This document shows, piece by piece, positions 10,256 through 20,304 of a DNA stretch of 53,459 bases (within the stretch, counting starts at the first letter, position 1; the number at the start of each line of letters is the position of its first letter). The notes under the pieces were generated by a model. The model saw nothing but the letters and a program-made list of their open reading frames with translations. It was not told where the DNA came from and searched no databases. A program made the position numbers and the translations under genes. The stretch lies in contig JABYQR010000307.1 in the NCBI GenBank assembly GCA_022592445.1, forward strand, positions 1 to 53,459, read 5' to 3'. This DNA comes from Cytidiella melzeri (Eukaryota; Basidiomycota; Agaricomycetes; Polyporales; Irpicaceae).

Positions 10256-10300
10256 TCTTCAGGAATCGTACTTGCCGCTTGCCGGCCCTGCTAACGCTAG
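10256..10300 (+). other. Helentron 3' terminus: inverted repeat, hairpin and CTAG end
   Basis: TCTTCAGGAATCGT followed by ACTTGCCGCTTGCCGGC (GCCG-CTTGC-CGGC stem-loop) and a terminal CTAG before T. The same structure, reversed, is at 14163-14207, and a diverged copy in the same orientation is at 19277-19322. Confidence 0.75.
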
Positions 10301-10301
10301 T

Positions 10302-11391
10302 TTAAATATACTGCTGCTTCGCAAGTAAGCTTCCAGAAGCCATTTGATAATCCAGCTTGCTGACACAATGCTTTGGCTTTATATTTTATGGTCTGTTGCC
10401 ATTGCTCAGCTCTACCATTTTGTTGTAGAGTATACGGTACAGACATTTGTAGTTCTATTCTGTGTTCCTTCAGATAATCCTTGAACTCATTATTAATGAA
10501 TTCTGTTCCACCATCACATCTGAACTTCTTCATCTTCTTTCCTGTTTGGTTTTCAGCCCATGACTTGTATTCTTTGAATCTTGTGAACACTTCATCTTTG
10601 TGCTTGAGATAGTAGAGCATCCCATGACTAGAAGCATCATCGAGACAAGTCATACCGTATTTGTAACCATCAATAGAAGTTGTAGAATATTCAATGAGAA
10701 CGGAATGAGTTAATTCAATGACTTCTGTAGCTCTCGACATAGATGGTGGAAATGGTTGCCTCTTTCCTTTTCCAACTTGAAATCCGTGACAAGGAGAAAT
10801 TGTTGATGGAATAGGCATCTTTTCTTTTAATCCCTTTGTTCCTTTGTGAAGATTCTCAACAATCTTATTCCCTGGGTGTCCTAGTCGATTATGCCACAAC
10901 ATATAATCATTACGACTAACTTTATTAATTGAGTCTATCTTCCTGACTAGACGTCCTTTAATCCAATAAAGTCCGGCATGATCAGGTTGACCATTTAAAA
11001 TCTCTTTTCCTTCATTATAAATTGTCCATCCTTTCGATGTAACACTGCTGGTGCATCTTGGTTGCAGTGCTTTAGAAGGAGAAAAGAATTTTGTAGTTGC
11101 ATCTGGTATATAGAGGACATTGTTCAAAGTTGTGCGATGTATTTTATCTTTCACAAGGATCGTGTCAAGTACAACCGTTCCTTTTCCCAATATTTTGACA
11201 GTCATATCTTTACCTGCTACAGAGCATGTACCTGCTACTGTTGCTGGTTGATACGAGATAAAGTCGTCAATTTCATTGGTAATGTGACTAGTAGCACCAC
11301 TGTCAATGAGCCATTCAACGCTTTCAGTCTCACACGTGGAATAAAAAAACGTTGATGATTTCATTATTGTGCTCGAAGACAGGTTTGGCAT
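10302..11391 (-). pseudogene. copia protease and integrase
   Basis: The aspartic protease motif WLIDSGATSHIT is near the start. The integrase zinc finger follows (LWHNRLGHPG, then CHGFQVGKGK), then the core (SIDGYKYGMTCLDD, FRCDGGTEFINNEFK, and QQNGRAEQWQQTI). Two key residues are changed: the second zinc cysteine reads Phe (CHGF), and the first catalytic Asp, normally HSD, reads Val (THSVLIEY). The frame is otherwise open up to the Helentron breakpoint at 10301. Its N-terminus overlaps the Gag frame at 11330-11391, suggesting separate frames for Gag and Pol. Confidence 0.9.
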
Positions 11392-12058
11392 CTACTCGAA
11401 GATTATTTACAGTCGCTTTGTCTTTGCCTTTGCCTTTGCCTTTAGACTTCTTGCGTTGTCCTCCTTTCTTTCCTCTATTCTCCTTGTTACCCTGCTTGTT
11501 GGTGGTAGAAGATCCTTGCTGATTATTTCCATTACCATGAGACCTGTTCTGGTTAGGTTTCCTTCTATCCCAGTGCTGACTTGTAGTATGGTTAGAAAGC
11601 CCACACTTCTTGCACTTTTCCTTTGGTAAACACGTGGTCTGCGTAATCCGATTCGCATTTTGACTGTTTGAACCCTTTCGACGTAACTCTTTCGCAAGTA
11701 TCTTGGGGATGAGCATGTTGAACTTGATTTCTTTAGGTTTTGCAACAGTTCCAATGTATGCAGAAATGGCAGTTTTATATAACGTTGGTAAAGCCCACAA
11801 AAGAATATGAACTTTAATCTGATCATCAAGGTCTAATGCAGCAACTTTGGTATCTCCAATCTTGGTACGGAAGCCTTGAATTTGTACGTTCATATCCTTC
11901 TCATCAAAAGTTGAGCTAAGTAGGTTTCTGAACGCAACAGAGCTTGCTAAGACTGATGTCTTCTCAAAGTCTGTTTTCAATCTCTTCCACACTTTTGGTA
12001 TTTGTACACGCTGAGAAAGCCAGAGTACAACGTTACAAACTATGTTAAGAAAAGTCAT
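11330..12058 (-). CDS. copia Gag fragment
   Basis: A 242-codon frame resembling the UBN2-type Gag of copia elements: KVWKRLKTDFEKTS, then FRNLLSSTFDE, then DDQIKVHILLWALPTLYKT. The zinc knuckle is C-KK-C-GLSN-H-TTSQ-H, with His in place of the usual last Cys. A strongly basic Lys/Gly tail (GGQRKKSKGKGKGK) follows. The N-terminal ~80 residues of a usual Gag are missing or lie outside the frame. It overlaps the protease frame by about 60 bp. Confidence 0.75.
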   Translation of the reverse strand: MTFLNIVCNVVLWLSQRVQIPKVWKRLKTDFEKTSVLASSVAFRNLLSSTFDEKDMNVQIQGFRTKIGDTKVAALDLDDQIKVHILLWALPTLYKTAISAYIGTVAKPKEIKFNMLIPKILAKELRRKGSNSQNANRITQTTCLPKEKCKKCGLSNHTTSQHWDRRKPNQNRSHGNGNNQQGSSTTNKQGNKENRGKKGGQRKKSKGKGKGKDKATVNNLRVDAKPVFEHNNEIINVFLFHV

Positions 12059-13537
12059 AAAAGTTTGTCAGAATGTGCTACGTGATTGTTGTGACTCGAA
12101 GCAGAACAAGAGAGAGATAGAGAAAGACTACATGTACAATACGGGCTACGCTACTGAAAATGACCATTTGTTACAAGTATAAAGGTACACATTGCGATAT
12201 TTGATAGTATACAATGTGCGGTATAGTTTGATTTGCTTGCAGAGAGTTTTTTCAAAGAGAAGACAATCCAGGTTCAAAAGTAGGCTCGAGCTCAGCAGGC
12301 TCAATCTTTACCTCCTTCATTTTACCTTCAAACTTTTCTTCCCTATGAAAGATACTCATCCAGTGCTCCTTCTTCTCCATACATCTCTGGGTCAGCCAGA
12401 CCATCTGGTGATTGCTTAAATCATTGCGACCATTGAAGACCTCCATCGCTGTGTGAAAGTCCGCAACTGAGATGAAGTACATATTCCAGATGTTATCGCA
12501 GTCTGGCCACTGTCCCCTCTGAGCTTGAGGTAGATCCGGGCACAGGCTTTGATCTCTTTGATCCGCTGTGACTGTGCAAACTCCTCCAACTCCTCGGCCA
12601 TCTCACAATAGTGCTCGCATTTATTGCCGTGCTTACAACCATTGTGTCAACCAGTTCCCTAGAGCGTGTAACCAGCTTGTTGGGGACGTAGTTAGGATGG
12701 TTGACATGTTGCATGGCAAGGATGGAACAAACTTGCTCTGGCCTGAAAACTGCCTCTTTGGTTCATCAACGCCGTAAACCATACCACATGCGTAGACAGG
12801 CGAAGCCGGCCTGGTGTCGGTACCCTCTTGATTGGCTTCATCAATGATACATACAACCTCTCGGAGGTGCCTTTGCCTATTACTCTGCCTAAATCCATCC
12901 CAGCCATGATGACCGAGAAGGATATACTCCATCAATTCCATGTGCCTGACTCCATCCCTGTCTACGTAGTTGACATTGATCCTAGCATCCTGAGCATCGG
13001 TTTGCTTCATACAGATAGAGATGGGAGTTGGTGAACTCCTTATCTCCGTAACAATGAGGTAACCCATACGGTGTAGTCATGAACGCGGTAGGAATTATTT
13101 GGGGAGTGGGGAGCAAAGCGGGCATTGACACGAGGGGAAGTACGATGAGAGTTGTTCGGCATCTTCAAAAATATAATGGTCTAGAAGAAAGAATTGAAAG
13201 TATAGAATTTATGTTGTTGTATTCAATCCACAGCACTTTCTTTGAGAAAGTCCTGGGGATTGCTAATGGAAAAGTCGAATGTGAGTGAAAGTTTTCCACA
13301 AGTGATTCAAGACAAGGATGACCACTTGCAACTTCAACTTCTACCGGTCAGTATGATACGACAAAAACATAATGCGCATGTAAGAAACACCACGAAGTAT
13401 GGAGAGTCCACAATCTCCGTGATACCAAAAGTAAAAGTGGACGACATGCCTCAAGAATTTCTACAGCTACAAAAAGCGGCAATTCTCGGTAGTAAACAAA
13501 TGATTATCGGGATGACCTTCTTACACCGCCACAATTT
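12059..13537. other. unassigned region with decayed minus-strand coding pieces
   Basis: Minus-strand frames at 13067-12633, 12714-12493, 12601-12416 and 12482-12252 could be consecutive parts of one broken protein: CGMVYGVDEPKRQFSGQSKF, then NHPNYVPNKLVTRS, then MAEELEEFAQSQRIKEI, then SVADFHTAMEVFNG. I do not recognise the family. On the plus strand 13242-13537 ends IIGMTFLHRHNF, resembling the 'LGM.WL..HNP' end of gypsy proteases, but evidence is thin. The LTR at 13538 cuts into that frame. Confidence 0.35.
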
Positions 13538-14092
13538 TGTTAAAACTATATAATATCATATGTAGTTTCCCACACCTTGTTACAAGGACACTTTAACGTA
13601 GCAGAGCTCCCACAGTCTTGATAAGGAAATTATGCAGCCGTATATGGTAACTCCAGTAGTAACCATCACATTAGCTGAGACGTACAGATATGGGTTATGT
13701 AGACTAAGTAGTATAGCACTATAGAGATACTGCACATATATGTACGCCTGTGTTCTAGTAGCATAGGAAATGACATGGAAAGCACATAGTACAACTCCAG
13801 AGGACACCTAAAGTGTATGTCTGAGGACAGGTACTAGCATGAGTCATTTACTCATTATGTACGCCTCTGGTACAAGTGCTGAGCCTAGTCATACAATGAG
13901 TCATGCATGCATAGCATGAGTCATGCACTTAGTAGTACAGTAGAATAGCTGAGGTAGACATGTATAGTAGTCACTTACATAAGCAGATACAGACATGTAT
14001 ATAAGCAGAGCTGCTGAAGCAGATACAGACATGTATATAAGCAGAGCTGCTGAAGCAGCAATAATAATAAGACTCATCTTCAAAGCTTAACA
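13538..14092 (+). repeat. copia-family LTR (inverted relative to the 2189 LTR)
   Basis: Begins TGTTAAAACTATATAAT and can end GCTTAACA at 14092, giving matched TGTTAA/TTAACA termini and 555 bp. Its first ~133 bp match 2057-2189 in inverse. It contains a tandem duplication of 36 bp (13983-14018 and 14019-14054), each copy with TGTATATAAGCAGAGCTGCT, so the TATA box is doubled. No polypurine tract precedes it and the flanks (AATTT, GCCTC) do not match, so it is likely the 5' LTR of a plus-strand element interrupted after 14162. Confidence 0.7.
13983..14054 (+). repeat. 2 x 36-bp tandem repeat with duplicated TATA box
   Basis: The unit starts GCAGATACAGACATGTATA and ends GAGCTGCTGAA, in two perfect or near-perfect copies. 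Each unit carries a TATATAAG promoter core. Confidence 0.85.
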
Positions 14093-14950
14093 GCCTCTAC
14101 CCCTCGCACACCACTTCCACTTTGTTAATCCAGAGATAGATTGGGCAAATGGTGAGTGAAGACTAGCGTTAGCAAGGCCGGCAAGCGGCAAGTACAATTC
14201 CTGAAGATTGAATAAAATATTACTTTTGGAGCCAGATTTGTAAGTATACTTGGTGCTTGTAGCACCCTGGACAAGTAATTCTGTTGGGAATAGCTTCTTC
14301 AATGATTAATGTATAGTAATTTGGTGGTTTGTCTCCACTGTAGCACACAATTATTCATGAAAGAAGAGGGACTGTGCTGCATTGTTTGAAGTGCAACAAT
14401 GGGTGTGAGTACAGAATTCAAACATGTACAAGTTTGTGGAGTAGAGAATGGAGATAAAGATTGTTTGACATGTGTCTTCTTCTTGATGGTGTTGAACTAT
14501 GTTAGATATTCTAGAAACAATTTGGTAAACTCCAGGAGCAGGGTTGCAAGTGATTATGTTATGGATAGTAAATTGAATAAATCATCTAGCATGTAGTTAA
14601 TCGCACCTGTGAATTTATTACCAAAAGGAACCTGAGTAAACAACTCTGTTCCTGGTAAGAACCTTGCCAAGCCATCTGGTCATGAATATTGACTGTATTA
14701 CAGGCATTTTCTATTGGGGACACCGTTGATAGGCAACTTGATTTGGGATAAAGTGACTGTACTACAAGTGATAAGTTTGGTTGCTGGAAAACAAGCCATA
14801 CATTGAAGAGGGTAGTCACCAATGGTGGCAAGGGGCTTCATATATCTTGTCATGAATCTAGTGCAGTGTTCACTGCTGATGACAGAAAATTACTTGTGTA
14901 AGAAATAAAGGGCTGAGGGTGTCTCATTAGATCGACTCCCACAGCAAGTT

Positions 14951-15521
14951 ACATGTGTCCTGTTGATGTATGAACTGCCTCATCTCCATTGAAACTGCCA
15001 TGAGCTGTGTTCTGATTGTAACTCCTGCTTCTAGAGCCACTAGTGGTTGTGAAACTGGGTGATAGAATCAAAGGCAGTGCTCTATGCTGATGTAACCGTG
15101 TCCTGTTGATGTCTGCACTGCCGCAGCCCCACTAGAACTGCCACAGGCTGCGCTTCTATTGTAACTCCTCCTTAGAGAGCAACTAATGGTTGTGAGATTT
15201 TGTGGACCAATTGAACACAGCGCTGGCTGCTGATGAAACCATGTCTAGCTGATGTCTGCATTGCCTCACCCCCATCAGAACTGCCACAGGCTATGTTCTG
15301 ATTTTACCTCCTCCTTAGAGGGCAACTGATGCTTGTAAAACTTTGTGCTAAAATTCAATGCAGTGCTTGCTGCTGATGCAACCATGTACTGTTGATGCCT
15401 GAACTGCCTCACCCCCATTGGAACTGCCACAGGCTGTGTTCTGATTGTAACTCCTGCTTAGAGAGCAACTAACAGTTGTAAAACTTTGTGAAACAATCAG
15501 ATACAGTACTTACTACTAATG
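14951..15521. repeat. four tandem ~143-bp repeats
   Basis: Units begin near 14951, 15094, 15236 and 15378. Each contains GAACTGCC, ACTGCCACAGGCTG, GTAACTCCTGCTTAGAGAGC and an AACTTTGTG segment, ending in GCTGATGCAACC-like sequence. Two more units of the same family lie at 19386-19540 and 19600-19765. No coding potential is seen. They are internal satellites of the non-autonomous Helentrons. Confidence 0.8.
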
Positions 15522-15709
15522 CGCCACAGATTTACATTGTCCAAGAATGTAGGGATTGAGATTTGGTAGTTAGTTTCCAAAGTACTAGTAATCTTTGCTC
15601 AGAGACAATACTATGTGTAGCATGTCTTCTAATTGTATTCCTTGTTCAGAGAGCAAGCAATGCCTGTAGATTGCTGCACATGTACCTGACCAGAATATGA
15701 AATCATAGC

Positions 15710-16050
15710 AAGAGTGGAGTTTGAATCTGAGTCTGAGTAACCTTTCTCAGTAGACTGGCCATAACGTGCTCAATTCCACTTCATTTGACAGGATATTTGT
15801 ACAAGGATGTTGCCACAAAATAGGGCTATCCAATGGTGTATTATATGTACAGATTTGTACCCATATGCAGCCTGTAAAAATCAAAAACTGCATTTTGATC
15901 GCAAAAGTGATCTGATACAAAGTTATAAAGGGCTGATAACAAGGCCAGTGAGTTGCCATCAGCTGTATTCATTGTTTTGTTATTGACACTGTTACTGTCT
16001 GTATTCTGCCATCAAGTTCCCACACTTTGGGGGACAAAAAGGTCACATCT
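15710..16050. repeat. Helentron subterminal repeat, copy 1
   Basis: Starts near GTTTGAATCTGAGTCTGAGT and ends CCCACACTTTGGGGGACAAAAAGGTCACATCT. A diverged direct copy is at 16900-17215. The last part is cut by the SINE and continues at 16720. Confidence 0.7.
16039..16050 (+). repeat. target-site duplication of the SINE, left copy
   Basis: AAGGTCACATCT, identical to 16708-16719. The last T is shared with the poly-T run. Confidence 0.85.
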
Positions 16051-16707
16051 TTTTTTTTTTTTTTTGACATCCTCGTTTATTGTCCTTGAGGCCTAGGGCC
16101 TATGGTAGACACTGCACGATACATGTACTATTTATACTTGAATCTAACTTTCTCTGTGCTAACTATGACATATGGGGTGTACCGGAGTACGGTTGGGGGT
16201 GGCCAAGGCCGGGACTTCTTGTGATAAGGGGGGTTAGGAGTTATCTCCAATTACTTAGAAGCGATAGTGGGAATGGGGATTTAGAGGTTGAAATCAGGTC
16301 TGGTAATCTGTACGGAAGTCCGAAGACGTGGGAACGTTCTGCAAGCCAGGCTCAGACCCGAGCGCCCCTGAATGTTCCATCTCGGTTACATCTGCCACGC
16401 CAAGCCAGCCGGGGGACCAAATCCCAGTTTGGGAGGCAACGCTGGGCATGGGCACCACTCCATACTCAAACGCCATGATGGCCAGACTACGCCGAGTATC
16501 TAGGAATGGGGCTGCCACTCGGTGATGTCCGAGGGTGGTTTGGAGAAGAAAGCGCCTTCAAGCGCGAGAAAGCGGGACACAAGGAGATAACACGACTGAC
16601 CATCAGGTAGTGGGGAAACAAAGGGGGGCAAGGGAATTCAAACGCGCTGCATGCAGCATGCGTCTCCTCACCCACGGCGCAGTGGCCCACTACACCACCG
16701 TGCCCCC
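16051..16707 (-). mobile_element. tRNA-headed SINE (retroposon)
   Basis: On the minus strand it starts at 16707 and ends in a poly(A) tail (T run at 16051-16065). It is flanked by a perfect 12-bp duplication, AAGGTCACATCT (16039-16050 and 16708-16719). Near the 5' end are an A box, TGGTGTAGTGG (16697-16687), and a B box, GTTTGAATTCCC (16643-16632), about 43 bp apart, as in an internal RNA polymerase III promoter. The body has no coding capacity beyond chance frames. About 650 bp is long for a SINE, so the body may include other sequence. Interruption of the Helentron subterminal repeat proves it is an insertion. Confidence 0.8.
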
Positions 16708-16719
16708 AAGGTCACATCT
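16708..16719 (+). repeat. target-site duplication of the SINE, right copy
   Basis: AAGGTCACATCT; continues into GAAAAGGCATCAATG, the Helentron sequence that was interrupted. Confidence 0.85.
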
Positions 16720-16899
16720 GAAAAGGCATCAATGTGCTGGAGCACACTGGAACAATGCTCTTTATTCTTGCGGAATTGTAAATGTGAGAGGTCACCGGTT
16801 CAAACCCTGCCATGCACTGCACACATCAATGAATGTAATTAAAGGAATAACAAATCACCAATATATGCTCTACAAATCTGTAACAAAAGGGATCAGCTG

Positions 16900-17215
16900 A
16901 GCTTCAATCTGAGTCTGAGCAGCCTTGTCCAGTATTCTGGCCATGACTTCTCAAATCTGCTCCAAATTGCTACGCTTTCTTACCTAGTCCATTGGCAAGA
17001 GATAGGACTATCCATATGTGTGTAAATTGTACCCATATGTGCTCATTTGCGAGCTGTAAAAACCAAAACCTGTATTTTGATTGGAAAATGTGATTCATCA
17101 CAAAGTCTTGAAGGGCTAGTAGCAAAGCTAATGTAGTCCCATTAATTCAATTCATTTCACTGATACAGAACATGTTACTGAGTGTATTGCCCATCAAATT
17201 CCCACACTTTGGGGG
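16900..17215. repeat. Helentron subterminal repeat, copy 2
   Basis: TTCAATCTGAGTCTGAGCAG through CCCACACTTTGGGGGAC, a diverged direct copy of 15710-16035. It then runs into unrelated sequence at 17216, so the terminal part is missing. Confidence 0.65.
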
Positions 17216-17269
17216 ACGGTCGTGTTGCATCTATGGGGACATCAAAGCAGTCACCTGCACTGCAACAAT

Positions 17270-18330
17270 CACATCATTAGTCAGAAATTGTATTGAAATT
17301 CATTATTAGTACTACTAACCAAAAGCTGTCATAGATAAAAAAAATGACTTCTCAAAGTAAGTATTCCAGTTGAACTCAAAAAAATGGTTATTGGTAACAA
17401 GACCACTGATGAAAGTAAGGATGTGAAACTATGAAAAATTAAGTGTTCTGGGCATGTTAGTAACAAAAGCTGTTGCAAGTAAAAAGTTATTCAACATTTG
17501 CAACAAGTAAGTTTTGTGGGCAAGGTAGTGATAAAAGCTGTTCTTAATAAAAAAAAATACCTATCACTTCAAACACTCCAGGCAAGTCATTTAGAAAAGT
17601 TGTTACTAGTAAAAAACTCATACAAGTCAGTATTCGGGGTAGATTAGGGATAACAATGGTTATCAGTCACAAAATTCCTAAAGAAAGGATAAGGATCACA
17701 AATGAATCAGAATTAAATAATCTGTGCATGTTAGTGATGAAAGCTGTTACCAGAAACAATACTATGCTTAGAACTTGGATTAAACTATTCTTTCAGGCAA
17801 GTTAGTCACAAAAGTTGTTGCTTGTACCAAGCTTTCTCATAAAAGTAATATTTTCTGGCAAATTAGAAAGAAGAACTGTTCCTAGTAACAAAGTTACTTG
17901 TAAAGGCGAGGATTCACAATCACTTTGGGAGGTAATACTATGTGCAAGGGAGCAACAAAAGCTCTTACCAGTGACAGGATTGCATATATGAGTGAGGATT
18001 CTAATTCTGTTTGTCACAAAAGTTTCCACCAATAATAAAACTATACTCATGGAAGTAAGTATTCCAAGCTTGTTAGTCATGAAAGTTGAAGTTGTTGCTA
18101 GTAACTTATAACAGTGGTGGTCAATTATGACAGTGAGCATTCCAGACAAGGTAAAATGGGGACTGTTTACCAGGAACAACAGTAGTTTTGCAGTCAGGCC
18201 TTCCAGTACAAGCTACTGACAGAAGATACTGCAAGCGATCCAGCTAGCCCTAAGATTATCACAAATAAAAAGGTTATCTATGAGAGTGAGTACTATCAGG
18301 ATAAAAGTTATTAGAGAAGTTCATTTCAAA
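17270..18330. repeat. degenerate tandem repeat array, period roughly 80-85 bp
   Basis: About a dozen diverged units with the recurrent order: AGTAAGTATTCCAGGCAAG-like, then TTAGTCACAAAAG, then TTGTTACTAGTAACAAA-like. Examples start near 17340, 17440, 17560, 17700, 17800, 17880 and 18050. No open frame follows the period. It may be the internal satellite of a further non-autonomous element. Confidence 0.65.
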
Positions 18331-18559
18331 GGTTACTATAGTTTTCGACTGCAACAGATGTTGTGAATGACTGTAAGCACAATTCTAATATCATGGTATC
18401 TTCTTGGTGCCATGGATCACAACAAGGTGACATTCACAGATATGTGAAGTTTCCCCAAAATGCTTCTAGCTATGCTGCACTGACATGGATAGTCCAACAG
18501 AGACCGGATTTTTCCATCACAGTCACAAGTTTGTGTTATCAGGCACTTATGTAGAGCGC

Positions 18560-19060
18560 TTATTTTCCAGCTGGAATTGTTACCGGACCTAACCCTAACC
18601 CGGGTCACATGAAATCCTGCCTTATTTATCAATAGTCCAGACCCAAACCCTAGACTCAACCTGGAGCAGTTCCAGATTAACCTAGGCTGTTGTTCTATTT
18701 TTCTCTTTCCATTGTTCTATTGTTCTACAAACCCTGGTCCCAGATCTTTGCCCTGGTCCGTTATTGTTCTATTGTTACTCCAGCCCCACAGTTACTCCAG
18801 TGCCTAGTGTAGGAACTTGCGCACAGACCATTCAGACACAGTTTATATAGTAGCCCTTACTCTCCCTAGCTCTGCATCTTGACCTCTCTGTCATTTGCAC
18901 TGCTAGGTGAGTTAGTACATGTAACTTGGTATTGTATTGTATTAACTCTGCCATTTGCACTGCTAGTATCTGGCCTTGCGCCTGCTTGTGTGCTCATCAT
19001 TGACTTTGAACTCACTGTTGTTGTTGAGGATCTATCACCCTTCCACCTCTACTTTACTTC
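18560..19060 (+). repeat. diverged gypsy-type LTR fragment
   Basis: The order TTGCGCACAGACCATT, a TATA box (TTTATATAG near 18840), CTCTCCCTAGCTC, TCTTGACCTCTCTG, then CACTGCTAGGTGAG parallels the promoter part of the gypsy-2 LTR (GTGCGCAGG, TATATATA, CTAGCCCCC, ACCTCTTGG, GGGCTAGGTAAG). Ends cannot be set. Confidence 0.5.
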
Positions 19061-19276
19061 CTTGTTGGGGTTATCAGCACAACAGCAGTTGCTCCACAAC
19101 ATCCGCATATGTCCTCATCTTGCTTTTACAATTCCTATTTTGAGAAAAATGTAGTTACTCAAGTGCATATAGCAGAATGATTTACTCATAAATGGATGTG
19201 TTTGATAGCACAATCAGATTTGCCACTTGGTCTCACTGCCAAGCTTTATAAATGAAGCAGTAGATACAGCTTGATG

Positions 19277-19322
19277 AGTTCAGGGATTGTACTTGCCACA
19301 TGCCAGCGCCACTGCCACTAGC
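19277..19322 (+). other. diverged Helentron 3' terminus
   Basis: TTCAGGGATTGTACTTGCC...CACTAGC follows the pattern of the terminus at 10256-10300 (inverted repeat, GC-rich stretch, CTAG). No matching left end was found, so the element's extent is unknown. Confidence 0.45.
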
Positions 19323-19385
19323 ACAGGTTACATGCTCTCAAAATCTAGGAGATAGAATGTCTTGGTAAATCAACTCCCAGAAACA

Positions 19386-19765
19386 GTTGCATGTGTCCTG
19401 TTGATCTGTTGTTGTCTGAACTGTCTCATGTTGGGACTGCCACAGGCTGTGTCATGATGGTAACTCCTGTGTAGAAGGCAACTAATATTTGTGAAACTTT
19501 GTGAAGCAATCAGTTGCAGTGCCCACTGCTGATGCAACAAGAAAAGATGTGCCCTCCAAATTGAGGAGTTAGAATGTCTTAGTGAATCAACTTCCAGAAA
19601 CAGTTACAAGTGTTCCATTGATCTGTTGTTGTCTGAACTGCCTCATCCTTATTGGGACTGCCACAGGCTGTGTTATGATGGGAACTCTTGTGTGGAAGGC
19701 AACTAATATCTCTGAAACTTTGTGAAGCAATCAGTTGCAGTGCCCACTGCTGATGCAACAAAAAA
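19386..19765. repeat. two further ~143-bp family repeats
   Basis: Copies at 19386-19540 and 19600-19765 share GTCTGAACTG, GGGACTGCCACAGGCTGTG and AACTTTGTGAAGCAATCAG with each other and with the array at 14951-15521. Confidence 0.75.
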
Positions 19766-19784
19766 TCCACATGCTGCAGAAATA

Positions 19785-19860
19785 AAATGGTCACATCTGA
19801 AAAAGCTTCACTTTGCTGGTATGCAATGGCAAGACTCTTCTTCATTTTTTCGCAAACTAT
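19785..19860 (-). other. Helentron 5' subterminal sequence, third copy
   Basis: GGTCACATCTGAAAAAGCTT, then TGCTGGTATGCAATGG and TCTTCTTCATT repeat the 5' region of the elements at 4628 (reversed) and 16720-16779. The terminal inverted repeat itself is poorly kept. Confidence 0.5.
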
Positions 19861-20304
19861 AACTGAGAGTTGAAAAGTGACAGCAAACAAGCCCCTCAAT
19901 TGTAGAGGATTGACCTCATTTCAGGAGCCATCTACTATGACATCTTGACCAAATGGTTGCTTGGCCAACTGATGGTAGTGCAAGTAAGATAGGGAGAAAC
20001 AGTTATAAAACAACACCAACCTGTACATACAGTTACTGATTTTGTACCTGATTCTACAAACCTTGATCATAATCTGACACTGTTGTGGCTCAGCTGGACC
20101 AGACACTGAAATTTCAAATTGCCACAAATTTGGGTTAGAAATACCATGAGAAGCAGGTGGCAGACAGTCTGCCATGACTACAGATCTGATGCTACCACAA
20201 AGGAGGTGGTAACACAAGCACTGAAATATAGTTTTATCAGAGCTAAATCAAGATGTTTCCAAGCTCCTATTTGTTTGCACCAGCACAGCAGGTGATACAA
20301 ACAA

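Larger units (their letters stand above)
4628..10300 (+). mobile_element. Helentron (Helitron2-type) inserted in copia
   Basis: The left end ACGATTCCTGAAGA (4628-4641) is perfectly repeated inverted at 10256-10269. The right copy is not terminal; about 31 bp with a GC-rich hairpin and a final CTAG (10297-10300) follow it. Asymmetric inverted repeats, a 3' hairpin and insertion at a T-rich site without target duplication are the published hallmarks of Helentrons, unlike canonical Helitrons (5' TC, A/T target). The element carries the C-terminal part of a Pif1-type helicase joined to a cysteine-protease-like domain. The Rep nuclease and the helicase Walker A region are not found, so it is defective. 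Confidence 0.75.
2189..12058 (-). mobile_element. Ty1/copia retrotransposon split by a Helentron
   Basis: On the minus strand the order is Gag (12058-11330), protease-integrase (11391-10302), a 5.7 kb Helentron insertion, integrase C-terminus (4627-4325), reverse transcriptase (3918-3141), RNase H (to 2209), polypurine tract and LTR start. Protease-integrase before reverse transcriptase is the copia order. Removing the insertion restores the reading frame across the breakpoint (AAVYLN to QSPDVQLNW), so the element was inserted into by the Helentron. No matching 5' LTR is visible beyond 12058. Multiple frameshifts show the element is dead. Confidence 0.85.
14163..16779 (-). mobile_element. non-autonomous Helentron with nested SINE
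   Basis: On the minus strand the 3' end is at 14163 (CTAG, hairpin GCCGGCAAGCGGC, then ACAATTCCTGAAGA at 14194-14207). The 5' end is TCTTGCGGAATTGT at 16766-16779, matching the first repeat in inverse at 12 of 14 positions. Flanks are A|A on the plus strand (T|T on the minus), the Helentron target type. It carries no recognised gene. It contains four tandem ~143-bp units (14951-15521), 5' subterminal sequence shared with the 4628 Helentron, and a 657-bp SINE. Length without the SINE is about 1.95 kb. Confidence 0.65.

Noticed and set aside
16780..16802. Possible tRNA or second SINE (GGTTCAAACCC, B-box-like)
   Set aside because: The T-arm stem has mismatches and no cloverleaf could be built, even when joined across the Helentron to 14100-14162.
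17270..18330. CRISPR-like array
   Set aside because: Units are diverged throughout with no conserved repeat and unique spacer pattern, and the DNA is eukaryotic.
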